Shown: positions 13,541 through 27,123, numbered from the stretch's first letter. The stretch is DNA of 64,000 nucleotides from Liolophura sinensis (GCF_032854445.1 NC_088301.1:44625187-44689186); one strand, 5' to 3'. Program-made: numbers and translations. The notes: generated from the sequence alone by a model not told the origin.

Positions 13541-13932
13541 AAAAACGGAAATATAAGTCAGGAAATAAACTCCTAATATGAGCAGAATGAAATGGTCGCC
13601 GTGTACAAAAGTAATAAAAACGATGCGTGATTTATAATGCTTTTTGGCTAATTTACAATAATACTCGAAAACATTTTATTTTGTTGATAGGATGTATTTT
13701 GCATGCGGCCCATTGGCATTACAATGTTATTGTATGTTAAATGTGATGACAAAACAGCATTTTGAGTAATGTTAGATCAGTGATCTATAATTAAGTGCAA
13801 GTAACATCACTGCCTTTTTTGTTTATCTAATTCTGCTTTTTCCGTGGTGCCAGGGGGCGTGTAATTTGTTACCATTTATGCATTTACATGTAGAGTTAGA
13901 ATAAAACCCTAAATGAGGTAAATTAAAGAGAG

Positions 13933-14008
13933 GCTGTATTTCACTTGTGGCCATTTGCCAACTATCACAATGTCGTCGTTGTTCTGTTTTTTTCTCCCTG
14001 TGCCGAAC
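13933..14008 (-). repeat. Dispersed repeat F1, minus-oriented copy
   Basis: The reverse complement reads GCACAGGGAG, AACAACGACGACATTGTGAT, AGTTGGCAAATGGCCACA, matching the 5' part of F1. This explains short open frames on both strands here, which should not be taken as genes. Confidence 0.6.
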
Positions 14009-15167
14009 GTCTCAATTTTATTATATAAGGTTATAAATTCTGATTTGTATATAGAGCGGTTTAAAAATAGATCTCCAAACAAAAGAATTGCACTTAACAG
14101 ACCAGTTTGCTCTTCACCGTATATTTTAAAATTAAAGTTTGAAGTTGAAATTCGTTCTGACAACAGCTTTCTTGACATTACTGAAATGTTTTTGGTTGCT
14201 ATGCTCTTAATGTAGAATAGCCTAAATATGCTTGTATATCACACGATATTCTGTATCTCTTTCTTGTGCTCTAAATATCCACAAGACCGTATTTACTATA
14301 TGTTCCGTACAAACATACCAAGAAACAGAGAAAGGTACCACGTACACACTTCATATTTCACCTTTGAACTGTTTAGAAGTAGTTTATGTGGTATTCACTG
14401 TTAATCCCGTTATTTACACCATCAATACTTTTTCACATAGGCAATGCCAATGCCAATTCCATATGACACGTATCAGATTCCAAGGAACCTTGAGACAAAA
14501 AAAAAAATACACCATAATGAAGTTTATGTCATTGAAAAGATGTAGTTAGATTTTTTTGTGCTATAGAATTTAAATACTATTTTTTTATAGGAGTCTAGGC
14601 CCTATATTTATTGCCGTCATTTCACACCAAATGCGGGTTGTACTATTCTGCAGGTGGCTGTTTAACACAGTATAAGATTCAAATGCAACCCTACCATACC
14701 GTGGCTGTTCGTTTGTCTACTAATTTAAGCCAGTTTTAACAACACTTTATAAATTTATTTAATTATTTAATATTAGATTAATGCCATATATACCCTTAGA
14801 ATTTCCCACTTAATGGAACGCCGTCAGTTTTATTGGTGGAGGAAACCGGAGTGACCCACTGGAGTCCAACTACCTACATTTGGCAAGTAACTGACGATTT
14901 TTCCAACATGTGACATTCAGACGTCTTTAACTCTATGGAAACAAGCTCAGGAACGCCGTCGATCGCTGATTACCACCCAGGAGTAATAAGAGCGGGCGAC
15001 TTTCTGTTCATTAAGGTTTTGTCCAAGGCTGAAACTGAACTGCATTTTACAACAGCAATTTGTAAAAGAGTGTCTCTAATCAAATCTCCACACCTACAGA
15101 GGATGCTGTGACATGCCTAATAATCAGAAGTACATTCATTACGATGGATTGGATCTATATCATCTAT
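14009..15167. other. Gene-free sequence
   Basis: The frame at 14232-14549 (105 codons, plus strand) matches nothing I recognise and has no supporting splice or motif context. No RNA gene is seen. Confidence 0.4.
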
Positions 15168-15297
15168 ATGAGAAAAAAACAATTACTGTATTTTTGTTAT
15201 TTCAAATACTTCAGTTCTCTTGCGGATTTATCCGACCCATATGAAAGAAACCAATTATTGTATTTTTGTTATTTCAAAATATTTCAGTTCTCTTGCG
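15168..15297. repeat. Tandem duplication, about 72-bp period
   Basis: A block ending TATTTTTGTTATTTCAAA, then a TTCAGTTCTCTTGCG end, occurs at 15168-15224 and again at 15240-15297 with few mismatches. Two copies only. It looks like a local duplication and not an array. Confidence 0.8.
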
Positions 15298-16749
15298 TTG
15301 TAAATATTATTTCGAAACAGTTACTAAGGGATATGAAATAACATATAAGGTAAACAGACAAAAAAAAAACCAATTATAAAATATGAAATTTAGTTATTTA
15401 GATCTGGAAGAGTTTCGTGTGGCTCTTTGTTATACTTTTCAGCGGTGGCTATAGTACCGAATGTTGTTTCTATTGACAAAAAGAACATAATATAACTCTT
15501 TGAAAACATAAATCTGTTGTGTAAATATTGACATAGATCTGAAGTGCACACGCTATGTATCGTGTTCTCCTGTATTCGGCCATGTTGGTACGTGGCCGCA
15601 CATGTAACCGGCATTAGAGAATAATACCTGGACATTAGCATAGGCTTGAGGCCCTGCCTAACAGATGTTCTCTCTCCGATTCAGTAAAATTTCCTGTGGG
15701 ATGTGGACAACGCAAATTCTTTTTTTTTTAGATTAAACTTTTCGCGCGCATCTGTACCTCAGTTGATCAGCCGATTAGAGTGGTGGCTGCAAACACGCAG
15801 GTAAAGGCCCACCTGGGACACAGTAATCCTGTCACTGGCTTTTTCCAGATCAATTTCCAGATCTTTTACTCATTCCCAGTTACACCTGTTACATGCGCTG
15901 TAGAATGCTTCGAACGAATGCGAATCAAGTGGTGAGATAAGCTGTCGCAAAGGTAATTTATTGCTGCTTTTCTTGTGCCACTGGTTGAAGAAATCTTCCT
16001 TTATTGTCGCACACAAAATCGTAATTATGCTGAGAATACTAACTGGCAGGAATTGGCGATCCGGAAAATCGTTCTTCTTTTATTTTGACCCTCATTTCTT
16101 AGAAATGTGAGCCTTACAAAATATATGAAATCAGTAAATCACATAACTGCGAGGCAAACACGCGCCTGTATGTAAATTCAGAATAAATTGTTTCCGATGT
16201 AGGATGTGCTAACAAGCAGATTGCTGGATGTTTTTAAACACGTCTTTGTAGAGCTAACTTAGCTGTACATCAGTGGACGTCGTCTAATTCCGATAAAAAG
16301 TATTAACACAATGGTTTATGGATTTGAATTGCTAAGTGCTAATCTAAATTTATCCTGTAACAGTTGAAAGTATGTGTAGAAAATGGATACATGTAAGGAC
16401 GGACAGCGTTTTTACCTTCACGCCTCACAAACCTGACTACAAGTGCGCAAGTGCAAGAATAACCCATTGAAAATTTATGCTTATTAAGCCCATTTAGCAA
16501 TACGCCACACGTTACTAAATAATGTATTGTAAATGTTGACGTAGTTTTTCTGTTGTCCTTAACTCAATTCCAACCAACCTGCTCCACTTCACGTTCATGC
16601 GTATTTAAAAAAAAACATGACATATACTTACCAATACATCAACGTTTAAATATTGATCTTATATCTCATGCATTATGCATTATATATGTATTTATGAATT
16701 ATTATCTTAAACGGCACTCACTGTTGTATCAGAGGCAACATTGAACAGA
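15298..16749. other. Gene-free sequence with a weak tRNA-like patch
   Basis: No exon is recognised. At 15755-15835 a string containing ACCTCAGTTGATCAGC resembles a tRNA A box, but no B box follows at the right distance, so it is at most a SINE remnant. Confidence 0.35.
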
Positions 16750-17480
16750 TGGCTGACCATGATCTCTTATCAATATGGGTAGCACATACAATATTTGTAT
16801 AAACGGATGACCACATTGTAAGCAAAGTATACAAATCAGAGTTGAGGCAATTGCGCTTTTATTGCTGGTGTTTGTATACAGTAGTGATATTGTAAGTTGT
16901 AATTAATGAGAAGTATGTCTATCAAAATTTAAGGAACTGAATGCATAAGTAATGTTTTATTTCGCTGACTGAAATTGCCTATGTTGAACCCCTTCACGTA
17001 ATAACAAGGTTGAGGTATAACATACATTGCATATCAGAATGGTCAGATTTAATTATTTATTTATTTGATTGGTGTTTTACGCTGTACTCAAAAATATTTC
17101 ACTTGTACGACGGCGGCCAGCATTATGGTGGGAGGAAACCGAGCAGAACCCGGGGAAAACCTACGACCATCCGCAGGTTGCTGAGAGACCTTCCCACGTA
17201 CGGCCGGCAGAATGGTCAGAATCTCTTCTCTTAACAACACAGTTAACACAATATTTTTTATACTCGAAGACTGACCAGGATCTCTTATCATAACACCAAG
17301 AGTAACGTGCAGTGTTTGTGTAGAATGCAGGGTCTCTTATTGTAACTACAAGGGTATGACATACCACATTTGTACAGAAGCGTGACCATGCAGGATCCCT
17401 TCTCGTTACAACATGGGTAATGTACAATGCCGCTAAACCAACAGACTCGTACTTCGCGGATGTGGGTGAACACGTGTATG
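16750..17480 (+). repeat. Degenerate ~60-bp minisatellite interrupted by a SINE
   Basis: Diverged units of the form GACCA...GATCTCTTATC followed by an AACAAGGGTA-like block and ACA(A/T)TTTGTA recur at about 16751, 16985, 17215, 17270, 17325 and 17385. The array therefore extends on both sides of the SINE at 17048-17207. The units are too diverged to count exactly by eye. Open frames through the array are a by-product of the repeat and not genes. Confidence 0.6.
17048..17207 (-). mobile_element. SINE copy lacking its tRNA head, with 13-bp TSD
   Basis: On the plus strand the tail (TTTATTTGATTGGTGTTTTA) comes first, then GACGGCGGCCAGCATTATGG, AACCCGGGGAAAACC, CATCCGCAGGTTGCTG and CCCACGTACGGCCGG. 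It is bounded by perfect copies of CAGAATGGTCAGA at 17035-17047 and 17208-17220. The target is a minisatellite unit. It breaks off at the same internal point as the copy at 11959. Confidence 0.9.
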
Positions 17481-18013
17481 TCATAATCCAGTTCAATGTT
17501 AGAGCTTGTGTATTGTGAGTAGATTTAAGCCTCCGCCACAAGGTTCCAGTTCAAAGACTATGTATAGCCTTTGCATCGTTGTGTATGCATCATTTTCAAA
17601 ATGTTTTGTCCAAAATCTCGGTGACCTCAAAACATTTCCTCAAAGCTGTAACGGTTTGTTTCAGTCATAGTTCTGACCACCACCGTCATAATGGTGAAGA
17701 AATCTGGAGTATTGACACCATGCACGCATAACACCGTTAGTTACAGTATGATAACCACTCTTTGCACTTTATACTGAAAGCTGCGTACCAATCAAAGAAT
17801 TTGCGTTTATATTATATTTACATTTTGGATGATGAGTGAGAGAGAGATTTGACATTTCCTGTCACCTCATAGTTCGTCCAGCTATATTGTTATAAAAATG
17901 TTTATCATACAGTTATTAATAATGACAGAAGATAGATGTTGATACGATTAACAGACCTATAAGCAAAGAGAAAATCTTATTCTGAAAGTCCTCGGTACGC
18001 ATAGGCGTAGAAA

Positions 18014-18140
18014 TACTACGGCACAGAGAAAAGGAAAGCGAGAGCATCGACCACAAAGCGTATGCTGGCAAATGGTCACACCTATACGGGGAAATACTGA
18101 CTCTTGTCAATTTACCTCAGTTAGGGATTTATTCTAAATA
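18014..18140 (+). repeat. Dispersed repeat F1, partial copy
   Basis: The copy starts ACTACGGCACAG and has the F1 blocks TGCTGGCAAATGGTCACACC, CTTGTCAATTTACCTCAGTT and TTTATTCTAAAT. The 3' half is unclear. Confidence 0.6.
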
Positions 18141-20560
18141 TTCAAGTAAATGATAAATTAAATGGAGACAACTTACACGCCTCTAACACTATGACAAGCA
18201 GATTTATGTAAAAAAATATGCAGTGAGTCAGTTTAGATAATAAACGCAACGAGATGAACAACGATTTGGTTGGTCGCCCTGATAGCGGTAGGAAGCTGAA
18301 AACCCAGGTAGTGTTGGTGTCGGGATCAAAATTCGTTAAATCGGCATTCTCTGATGTATTTTGTCTGGAGAAGATCACTGTAAAGTTATGTCTATGACGT
18401 CGCAAGGCAAATTATCATGACTTCATTCTAGCAAAGGTTCGTTAAACTACCAGTTGCGAAAAACACTTGTGAAAAGAGGTGTACCATTGTCACCATGCCA
18501 TTTTATTAGGCTTAATTTGTGAAGCATTATACTAGAAGTGTGGATAGGGAAATAGTGATATGCTCAAAAACTATACGTCCAGGGCCCTAGGGATACTGTT
18601 ATTCAATTATGGTGACAGTAATTGCGAACGGAATTCAGAATCCATTGCCATTGACACATAATTAGAACTAAAGCACCACCTACTGTCAGTTTCTCCTTAC
18701 CTGTTGTTGTGTCATTGGTAAAACCAATAAGACCCAGTATTCCGAAAAACGTTCCATGTATATTATGGAAGTACATGAACACGTAGACGATTATCCTGGA
18801 GGTAACTGGGGTAAGGTCACAAAAAAGCTCCTGAAAAAGAAGGCCAGCTTACTGCATGGAGGAACATCTGCATGTAGTAATTATTCCATCTTTCTTGAAA
18901 TCCAGATTTTTCTGTATCCTTCGACCACATTAGTTCTTGTCACGTGGATGGTGATTAAAATGACTTACTGATCTATCGCGCAACATTTATGTATTAAATA
19001 GTCTTGAAAAGTCAAAAGACCAACATATTTGGTATAATGACCGCACGGCTCTCGGGAACAAGAAGCAATTGACGTTCGTGAATGAATTTTTCCCAACTGA
19101 TTAATCCATGTTTAAAAGTCACTTTGAATACCCAACAAAATATTGACATACTTTAACCATTCTGGTGGGCATACGGATGCACTGTTCACACCCCGGTCGA
19201 CAAAGCTCGCCTTTTGAAGGGTGTTAGCCCAGGGATAGTGTACTGTGTCATTTATTTGCTATACAGGGCGGCTTAAATAGAGAAACACGGCTGTTTGGAG
19301 AGAGAAGATATCTGAAATACAAACACGAGACACAATCGCGTTTCATTAGAGCGATAAGAAGGCGGGGAAGCTCACCGAGCTCCGATACAATCCGATCGGC
19401 GCCATTTTGGATAAAGTTTGCGTGAATGCGCTCGAGAGGCGCGTCTGTATTAGTGCTATAGGGACGGGACAACGATCGGTGGAGGGGACCACTTCTGTTT
19501 ATTCGAGATACGATTTTCTCAGATGACACAAAAGAGAAATTTTTCATCCTCTATCTCCAAGCTGCATGATGGTATTAGAAGGTCGACGAACCCAGTGTTG
19601 GCCTCAGAAATCAGTGGGTCGTCTTGCAAAACAAAACGCTGGGCAGAAGGAATCCTTATCTTTCTGCAAGTTGTCTTCCCATGCTGGATTCTATCCCGTC
19701 TTCATCTGTCTTCCTGTCGGCAATCACCTACCCATCAGACCCGAAAAGACTAGCCTCAGTCGGATCAGGAACATTTCCCTAACGTGGCCTTGCCCGATTT
19801 CTTTCACTGCCTCTCTTTATACCGTGGCCATTCTGCTTAGACATGACTACAAGGATGTGCCGTGCAATAACACCATGTTCATGTGAAATAGATATGCTTT
19901 CATTGCCAAAAGAAATAGGCATTTATATTACCGATTTCGGTTCTTACTTTAATAGAAACACATTTTTGTCTTGTGCAATTACGATAGCGACCTATATAGA
20001 AATTCCTCGGTGAGTGTGGAGTGTTAATAATTTTCTGCAATAATACAATTCCCGAATATATATAAATGATGAATGTAAAAGTTGAAATTCTTCTTCGAAA
20101 ATTACACCACGAAATAAGACCATGTACTAAGTGATGAAATTTCAAATGAAAATACATTTAAATTTGTTTTTCAGAATTATATAAATGACTCCGATCATTA
20201 GCTATTTGAAGGAAACTTTTACCATTATGCGTATATTATAGTGATATTATCTGATTCAAAGGCTCATAATTCTATTTCATGTTGGGAAAGCGTGCTTAAA
20301 ACTCACATTAAGAATTTTATCTCATTATAACACGCGTAACAAACCTTTACATGTAACTTGATGCTATGATGTGAACGAAGTTGTAAAAATGTATGTAAAT
20401 AATTGTATCGAGTCCTACACGGATACATATCTCACAGAAATTGGTTGAAAAATAAGTTATTTTCACTTTTTCATGCAATGCAAAATTTGAGGTTACATAT
20501 TTATCACTTGCATACATTTTTGGTGATGTTTTAATGATTTTTATAATGACACAATATAAT
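18141..20560. other. Gene-free sequence
   Basis: No exon is recognised. A CG-richer unique block at about 19330-19500 includes CGATCGGCGCCATTTTGG and GCTCGAGAGGCGCGTC. It could be a conserved non-coding element, but nothing decides this. Overlapping frames at 19248-19886 on both strands show no family similarity. Confidence 0.4.
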
Positions 20561-20806
20561 GACTACAACAGAGTAAAATCAGAGCAGCAACGACATTGTG
20601 ATAGCTGGTAACAGACAACCGACGTAATCCGGCCTCTTGTCAATTTGCCGCAGTTAACGTGTTATTCCAACGTACCCAACGTACAACCCCAGTGCCATGG
20701 CTTACGCAGAATAAGGTAAAATAAAAGAAGTTTTTCTACATGTGTGACTATTTGCCGATAACCATACCGTCGTCACTGATCTGGTTTTACTTTCTGTGCT
20801 GTAGTG
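20561..20806. repeat. Inverted pair of F1 ends
   Basis: The left arm, from 20561, reads ACTACAACAG, AGTAAAATCAGAGCAG, CGACATTGTGATAGCTGG. The right arm, 20738-20806, is its reverse complement with mismatches (GACTATTTGCCGATAACC, TGATCTGGTTTTACTTTC, TGTGCTGTAGT). The spacer is about 70-170 bp. This is either a foldback element or two opposed insertions. Confidence 0.65.
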
Positions 20807-23800
20807 TTTTATAAAGTTATTCTTCACCTTCACAAAAAAGGCTGGATCAGTGGGAATCATCATTTATTTTCTGTCAGGTAAACATAATTTTTAAGGTACG
20901 TAGATTTCTTTTTTCTTTCCCTTCTTTTACACGCGTGTAACGAAGTTACTGTTCGACAGTTGACACGTTTTACGAGCCTTAACAATTGGATTCTTTCCCC
21001 ACAGCTTGTGTCTTGTGGTGAAATAAATGATCGGCTTAATTTCTCACAGTTTCATTATGAAGTCGTTCCTAGAGGAGCTCGCGGAGGTTATGGTTCCGGA
21101 TTACGACTAGCTAGCGTCGCTCTGAGTCGCGTTAGCCCTTTGGTCTAGTGTTCGACACGTCTTTATTTAAGAGCCTCATTTGATGACTTATGTCATAAAT
21201 CCTTCAGTTATTCAAATGAACGGTTAAAGAGGTGAGAGACTTTTCACAGTCATCCGCCTCACTCTTGCCTTTATGTCTTTTCAGGGCTGTAGCTACGTTT
21301 TACAACACAGAGCATTGTTCAGTTTGTCACGGGCCTAGAAATGACATGTGTCTTAAACCGATTTTGTATTATTCCTAGCTGCCTGGAATCCATGTGCCCT
21401 GTCAGCGCTTGGCCGGGGTAAACACAAAAATTCCAAATTAGTTCTTCTATGTCACTACGCTTGTTCGCTCTCTCACGCGCCGTCACCTGAGCACGTGAGC
21501 TCACTATACATCGCCCTTGCTCTCGCACGCGTCCACGCTCGGCACGAGGGTAAAATGTAAAACTGTTTTACTCTGGCTGACAGATACCGTACGGTTAGGT
21601 TAGATCGGCCTAGCTTTAGGCACCGGTTTAAATGCTTCTCTTATTATTCATATGCGTGGCTGGACGATCGGTTGTAAAGGGGTTGAATTAGCTGCACACC
21701 ACCCTACACACGCCCATAAAGATTTGCGTTAAGTTAGGCGCCAGCCGATACACAAACTTTTGAAAACATATGAATTGAAAGGTCTACGTAAATTGAATTC
21801 GAAAATGTAAATTTTCCGTGTGAAGTTAACTCATTCAATAAATTGATTTATTAAGTCTTAATTATGGGAAAGCTTTGCTATAGTGGTGAAATTTTTAAAT
21901 AATCTAGCGAGTAATGAAATTAATTGATTATTTTTATAACTAAATTGAGCCGGTTGCAGTATGTTAAATTACTTTTTGTCTCTCCTCTTTGAAACAAAAC
22001 GGTAGACCTACAAGACCCAAGAATGAATCTTTCATATGTGTTTTTTTTTTTGGCAATATATGGCATTTTATCAGCAATGTTATAAAAAAAAATATATAAC
22101 TTCATAAAGCGAAGATTATAATGACACCAGACGCCTACGACATTGCATTGAAAATCGTATGATTTTTGGTCATTAAGTTTTCTTGACATGTAAATCCATA
22201 ACGGGGCATTGACAAACAGGTCAGTAAGATATAGCCTGATAAACACCCAGATTTAAAAGATGACCGTCGCAAATAAAAATGGGTGTGTATACAACACTCG
22301 GTTATGAGTGTCAAATGTGACTATATAATACCATGCACACAGTAGTTCCACTTTCTTGAACTGAGTTATATATCTATATTAACTATATCATTCTGGCGTC
22401 TTAAATGTAACAATGCAAAATGTTGATTTGCTGTTACGTAACTAAGATAACACGCGATACAGATAATAGGTCAATGATCAAGTCTTATATGACTCACCTC
22501 ATAAAACCTATTTATATAAAACAAAAATCGCGAAAACAAACTCTAAAATGAAAAGATACCGAAAATAAAATAATATATCAGTGTTGCTTTTCTTAAAAAT
22601 GAAGAAAATGTTGCATTAATACATGCGCATTTTAATATTAAGGTACATTCATTTTAAATACTAACCAGCTTAAAGGTCGTTAAACACGGACCACAGGAGA
22701 AAAGGTGAAATGGCAGAAATTACGCTCGGGTCGAGAACAACTGTGCTTAGACTGCGTTCATTTCTGTCATTCACCTGTCTACCGGCCAAATAAAATAAAT
22801 AAAATATACATCGATTCAACGACCTAAAGAAAAAGTTTCGCTTATCTTTGTTATGACAACAATTTTTTTATCGGTACAAGAACTTAAGCGGTTAGCGAAA
22901 CGTGGCAAGAAACTGTGTATTAATGAGTCTTTGTCACATTGTTAGCTGTCTGACCGTTACATTGGTCGCCATTAATCAAGTCACCGCTCTGTGTGGAACC
23001 GGAAGTTCTCAACTCCTGTAAAAAAAAATCCATTTGACAGAAGTAATATATGAAGCATAATTAATGCCTTGACCACAATGATGGCTGTTTCTTTGTCAGA
23101 AGTAGTTTGTGGTAACAATGGCTGCTTTCTGAAGGTTGGTGGACATGTTAGCTACAATGTGTGGTTTCTTCTGACCAAAAAAGAAAACCCTCAGCACCGT
23201 GGCGTTTTGGCACCTAGAGGGGAATTCAACCAATAGGCTTATTGAAACCTGGTGTCTGTTGAGGTAAACTAAAAGTTAATCAAAATAAACATACATGCAA
23301 TTAGCATCATGTAAAAATCTCTACATTCCAGGTGTATTCAGTATAATGTAAACTGAGCGGATTTTTCAGGTCTAGTTCATTATAAAATTTAATAGAAAAT
23401 AATTTTGCACAGTATGCTAGAAAGTTTTCATAGCTTTTATTTTGCCTTATAAATGTAATTATTCTTGTATTTGATTTTTAGCCTGTCGACACCGTTCTTT
23501 TATGCATAGACATTACAGCGGTTTTGTCGTTGTCAGTCTTTGTCTGTCCATTAATACAATTCAATTTGTTGTCTTTACCTTAGCTAACACTCAGTTTGAA
23601 ATTGATAACTGGATGTTCTCTGCTTGGGTAAATATTGGCAACTGTGAAACTGATAATCAAATATAACCCTTTGCTATGTCCAGCGAAGAGTTTTTGTCTA
23701 TTTCGCTCTTGCGAATTTCCTCAGAAGCGTGTTTATTGTAGATCTTTAGACCATGACACGCTTAACGATATTTTGATGAAGTTTATATTTTCCTCTCGAT

Positions 23801-24106
23801 TTACCACGTTAACAAAGTGGGGTAAAGCAAGAGCGATGCGTTTCCGGTGGCATTGATGGTCGTGGCTTTTCATCGCCAGTGGTCGGTCTCTTCACCCAGT
23901 TAAATGCTGTGGCACTACGTTCTAGTCGTTTGTTCATGGACACGTTATCTTCACCTCAAACTGGTTAACAATGCTTAGCTGGGAACCCATTATGACTCAC
24001 GATGTGCTCTGGCTCGTTTAAATGGTAAACAGATATTTACCCATCCCATTCTTCTTTGAGGCCAATTCACGGTCTTTAAAGATTTTCTAAGGATGAGCGC
24101 GACATC
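20807..24106. other. Gene-free sequence
   Basis: No coding exon, tRNA or recognisable repeat was found. Short poly-A and poly-T runs are present. The frame at 21920-22246 (minus) is AT-rich and unrecognised. Confidence 0.45.
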
Positions 24107-24150
24107 CGGCACGTGACGTTCTCAGCCAATTAGAATGCCGTCACGTGCCG
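24107..24150. promoter_or_regulatory. Perfect 12-bp inverted repeat with two E-boxes
   Basis: CGGCACGTGACG at 24107-24118 and its exact reverse complement CGTCACGTGCCG at 24139-24150 flank a 20-bp spacer containing CCAAT and AATTAG. Each arm holds the E-box CACGTG overlapping a TGACG half-site (CRE/ATF type). Family knowledge links CACGTG to bHLH-ZIP factors. A regulatory role here is inference. Confidence 0.5.
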
Positions 24151-27123
24151 TGTCTCGTGAAAGTGTCAAATAAAAGTATCAATGGTCAAGAAACAATACT
24201 GTATGAATTTCCTAAAATTCAGCTGAATGGCCTAGTGAGTGGCTCAAGTATTCTTCGTTCATAAAGGATTGTTTATGCCTATTATGGGTAATTAAAAGCG
24301 TCAAAGTTAAGGAGGCATCAAATAACAATGACAGCCCACTGTGTTTTGCTACTAAACAACGATATACATGTATACACCACATATATACGTTGGTGAAACT
24401 AAGCTCGATAGCTTTGTAGAGCGAAACACTTTTGTCGCTGTTTTTACCTCTCAAAATTTATCAGAATCAATCAGCGATCTTTTTACATGAACAGTTTAAA
24501 ATATACATAAAAGCAAAATAATAGATATAAGCATCATGTCCGACATTCGTATACCATTCGTAATCCGTAAAGGATCTTCCAAGTCGATAATCGCAAGATC
24601 CATTTCCAAAACAACGTTTAACATTAGCTCCCAAAGACAAAGGTATGTAAGAAATTATACAAATAGGAGATAAAGCCGGTAACACACAAGAGAGAAGCGG
24701 TCATCCGTTTTCAATCATGCCGGGCAGACAGTGCAAGCTTGAATTTTATATCAAAGTTCAAAATATCAAAGTTCCAGGTCAAATAACAATTAAACAAGGT
24801 ATCTCAGTCGCGCTTTGATTGCAACTGTTCATAAAGGCATTATGCAGATGTGATGAGCATGGCTCCTAGGCCCAGGTTAAGCCAGATATTAGATACAGTT
24901 CGAAAATGACGAGCGTTACAGACCTTAACCGAACAAATTGTGATTCAAAAGTAACGGACGATTACGTCTTTCCGGTTAATATGTGAGGATCTCATAGTAC
25001 AAGAGGCGCCATTTATGATGTTACACGTAACATGCTGGTCTGTATAAAAGCTGTCTACATGATAGACGGCTACACTCGGCAACCAGCGCCATGTATGTTG
25101 TTAAATACCATGTACGGGACAGATATGTACGTAAGGTTAACAGCGCCGTCTATGTGGTTGATCACAATGCAGATCGCAAGAGATTCAGAACGCTTAGTCC
25201 ACACCTGTCAACGAGTGTTACACTCATTGTAAAATTTGAGAAACTTAGAATGAAGGCGTTTGATGGAGTATCCTTGACAAACTAGTTAAAGATGGCATTA
25301 ACTTCAGAGTACATCGTTTCCCATATAGTTTATATTCGGCTCTAAAGTAAGAGATTGTAGGAAATGATCAGCATTTTGATTTAGAAAGGCGTTCCCCACA
25401 TGATATGTGCAACAACTCGTGTGACAAGTCTTATCTCTCACATCCGCAACAGTTGGTTCCCAACTCTTTTTTGGGAGACAACTGCTTAATGCTTGCATAT
25501 TAAGTATTCATGGTTTGATTAATGTAAAGCGTTAGCCTTTCTAAAAGCTCATGCAGTTGGAATATTTTGATGGATTATGAGAATCAGTCTTATCTTTAAC
25601 GATGCTCATAAAGCTCGGACAATGCTATGGCACCTTCTTGAGCGCACCGTTGCACGTGGACTGTAATGACGTAACGGCCTAATTGATCATTAGTAACACC
25701 TGGCACAGATCAATCATTCGGGTAGTTAAATCCGCTGTCAATATTAGATCAACATCAAAGAGGCCCTCGTATTGCAGGTGACAGCTTAAATTACTGGTGT
25801 TCCTTTGCCCATCCGTTTATTGAAATTGGCCCAAAAATAAAATTTATGTTAAATTCTATGGTCTTAACTCATATATTATCTTGGAAAAGCGCAGCATTCC
25901 TACGGAACTATCTATTCTCACATGAATCAATGTATTTTACAAAAGCTGAATGCTTCAGCTTAGGCCGGCATTTAAGGGCATATGTCATGCATGATATTAT
26001 GGCATTTAAAAGAACGCTCAAAGGAACCCTAGTATGAAATCAACGAAATAAATTTTGTCTGTTGTAAAATGTAGACAAGAAAGAAATACAAATAAATTTC
26101 TTAAATTGAAATGATTATAATTCATATTCCAAAGTCTCCTCATGCATTAAATTACTGTGTGTAAATGTGACGTCATGCCAAGAAATAAAATGAAAATATT
26201 AGGCATGGAAGGAACAGAAATTATCCACATTCAATGGCAATGTTTTACTGAGAAAAATCACGTTTCACGACTCACGTTTTACTATTCACTTTACGCTAAA
26301 TTACGTATGGTTAAGGAGGAGAGCTTAGTTAATCGGAATAATGCCAACCGTTTAACAACTACAGAATTCTTCTCACATTTAAAAAAAAACAGCGGCTATT
26401 CTATATGAATATCAAATAAATTAAACAATAATAAAAGTAAATTTAAAAAAAACTTATCAAAACATACAATGCGTTGGGTGAGCACAACATAATTCAATCT
26501 GGACCAGAGGAGATGACAAATATACAGTTAATCTCAAATCTGAAATCTCTCTAGAGCTTGGGCATTAGACAACGAGAACAAAATACAAGGAAATGGTTCG
26601 AACAATCAAGTATGTGAAACTGTGCAGAAAAATATTCATAGACTAGGAAGAAACTATCTGGATCATCGCTCAGAGCTGAGATCACATATTATAGCATTTA
26701 CTTGTGAACACATTAGGCAAGACCTTTTTTTTTTGGACTCTCACTGAATTACAGTATGAAAGTTCTGTTGATCTGAATATACTGGGTTTATTCAAACAAT
26801 ATTTGTTAATATAATTTCCGAACATTACTGTATAATGACATATTGGACATGTCTTTGCAGGTCAAAATAACACACTGAGAATCATAAAGAGCAGAATAAA
26901 ACCTATTCTAAAAAAAAATCTATGTAAAAAAAATTTACATCGCCCGTCTCGTAGATATAACTCACAGGATCAATGACTTCAACACCAAAACCATTGATGA
27001 AGTATCCATGTACAGAGTGAAATAAATTTGGTATGTTCACTATCTACACGAAACTAAGCGTAGTGAAATGGTTTTAAAGTTTTACCTTTTGCAACATATT
27101 CATATTTAGGTTATTAATTCTGT
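24151..27123. other. Gene-free sequence
   Basis: No exon is recognised. At about 25078-25165 two diverged ~54-bp blocks (CAGCGCCATGTATGTTGTT and CAGCGCCGTCTATGTGGTT) look like a local duplication. That explains the overlapping short frames there. Confidence 0.4.

Noticed and set aside
13909-14215. Opposed open frames of 86 and 89 codons
   Set aside because: They overlap an F1 repeat copy and each other, and have no coding character.
17069-17541. Several open frames of 60-126 codons on both strands
   Set aside because: They run through a SINE and a minisatellite and arise from repeat structure.
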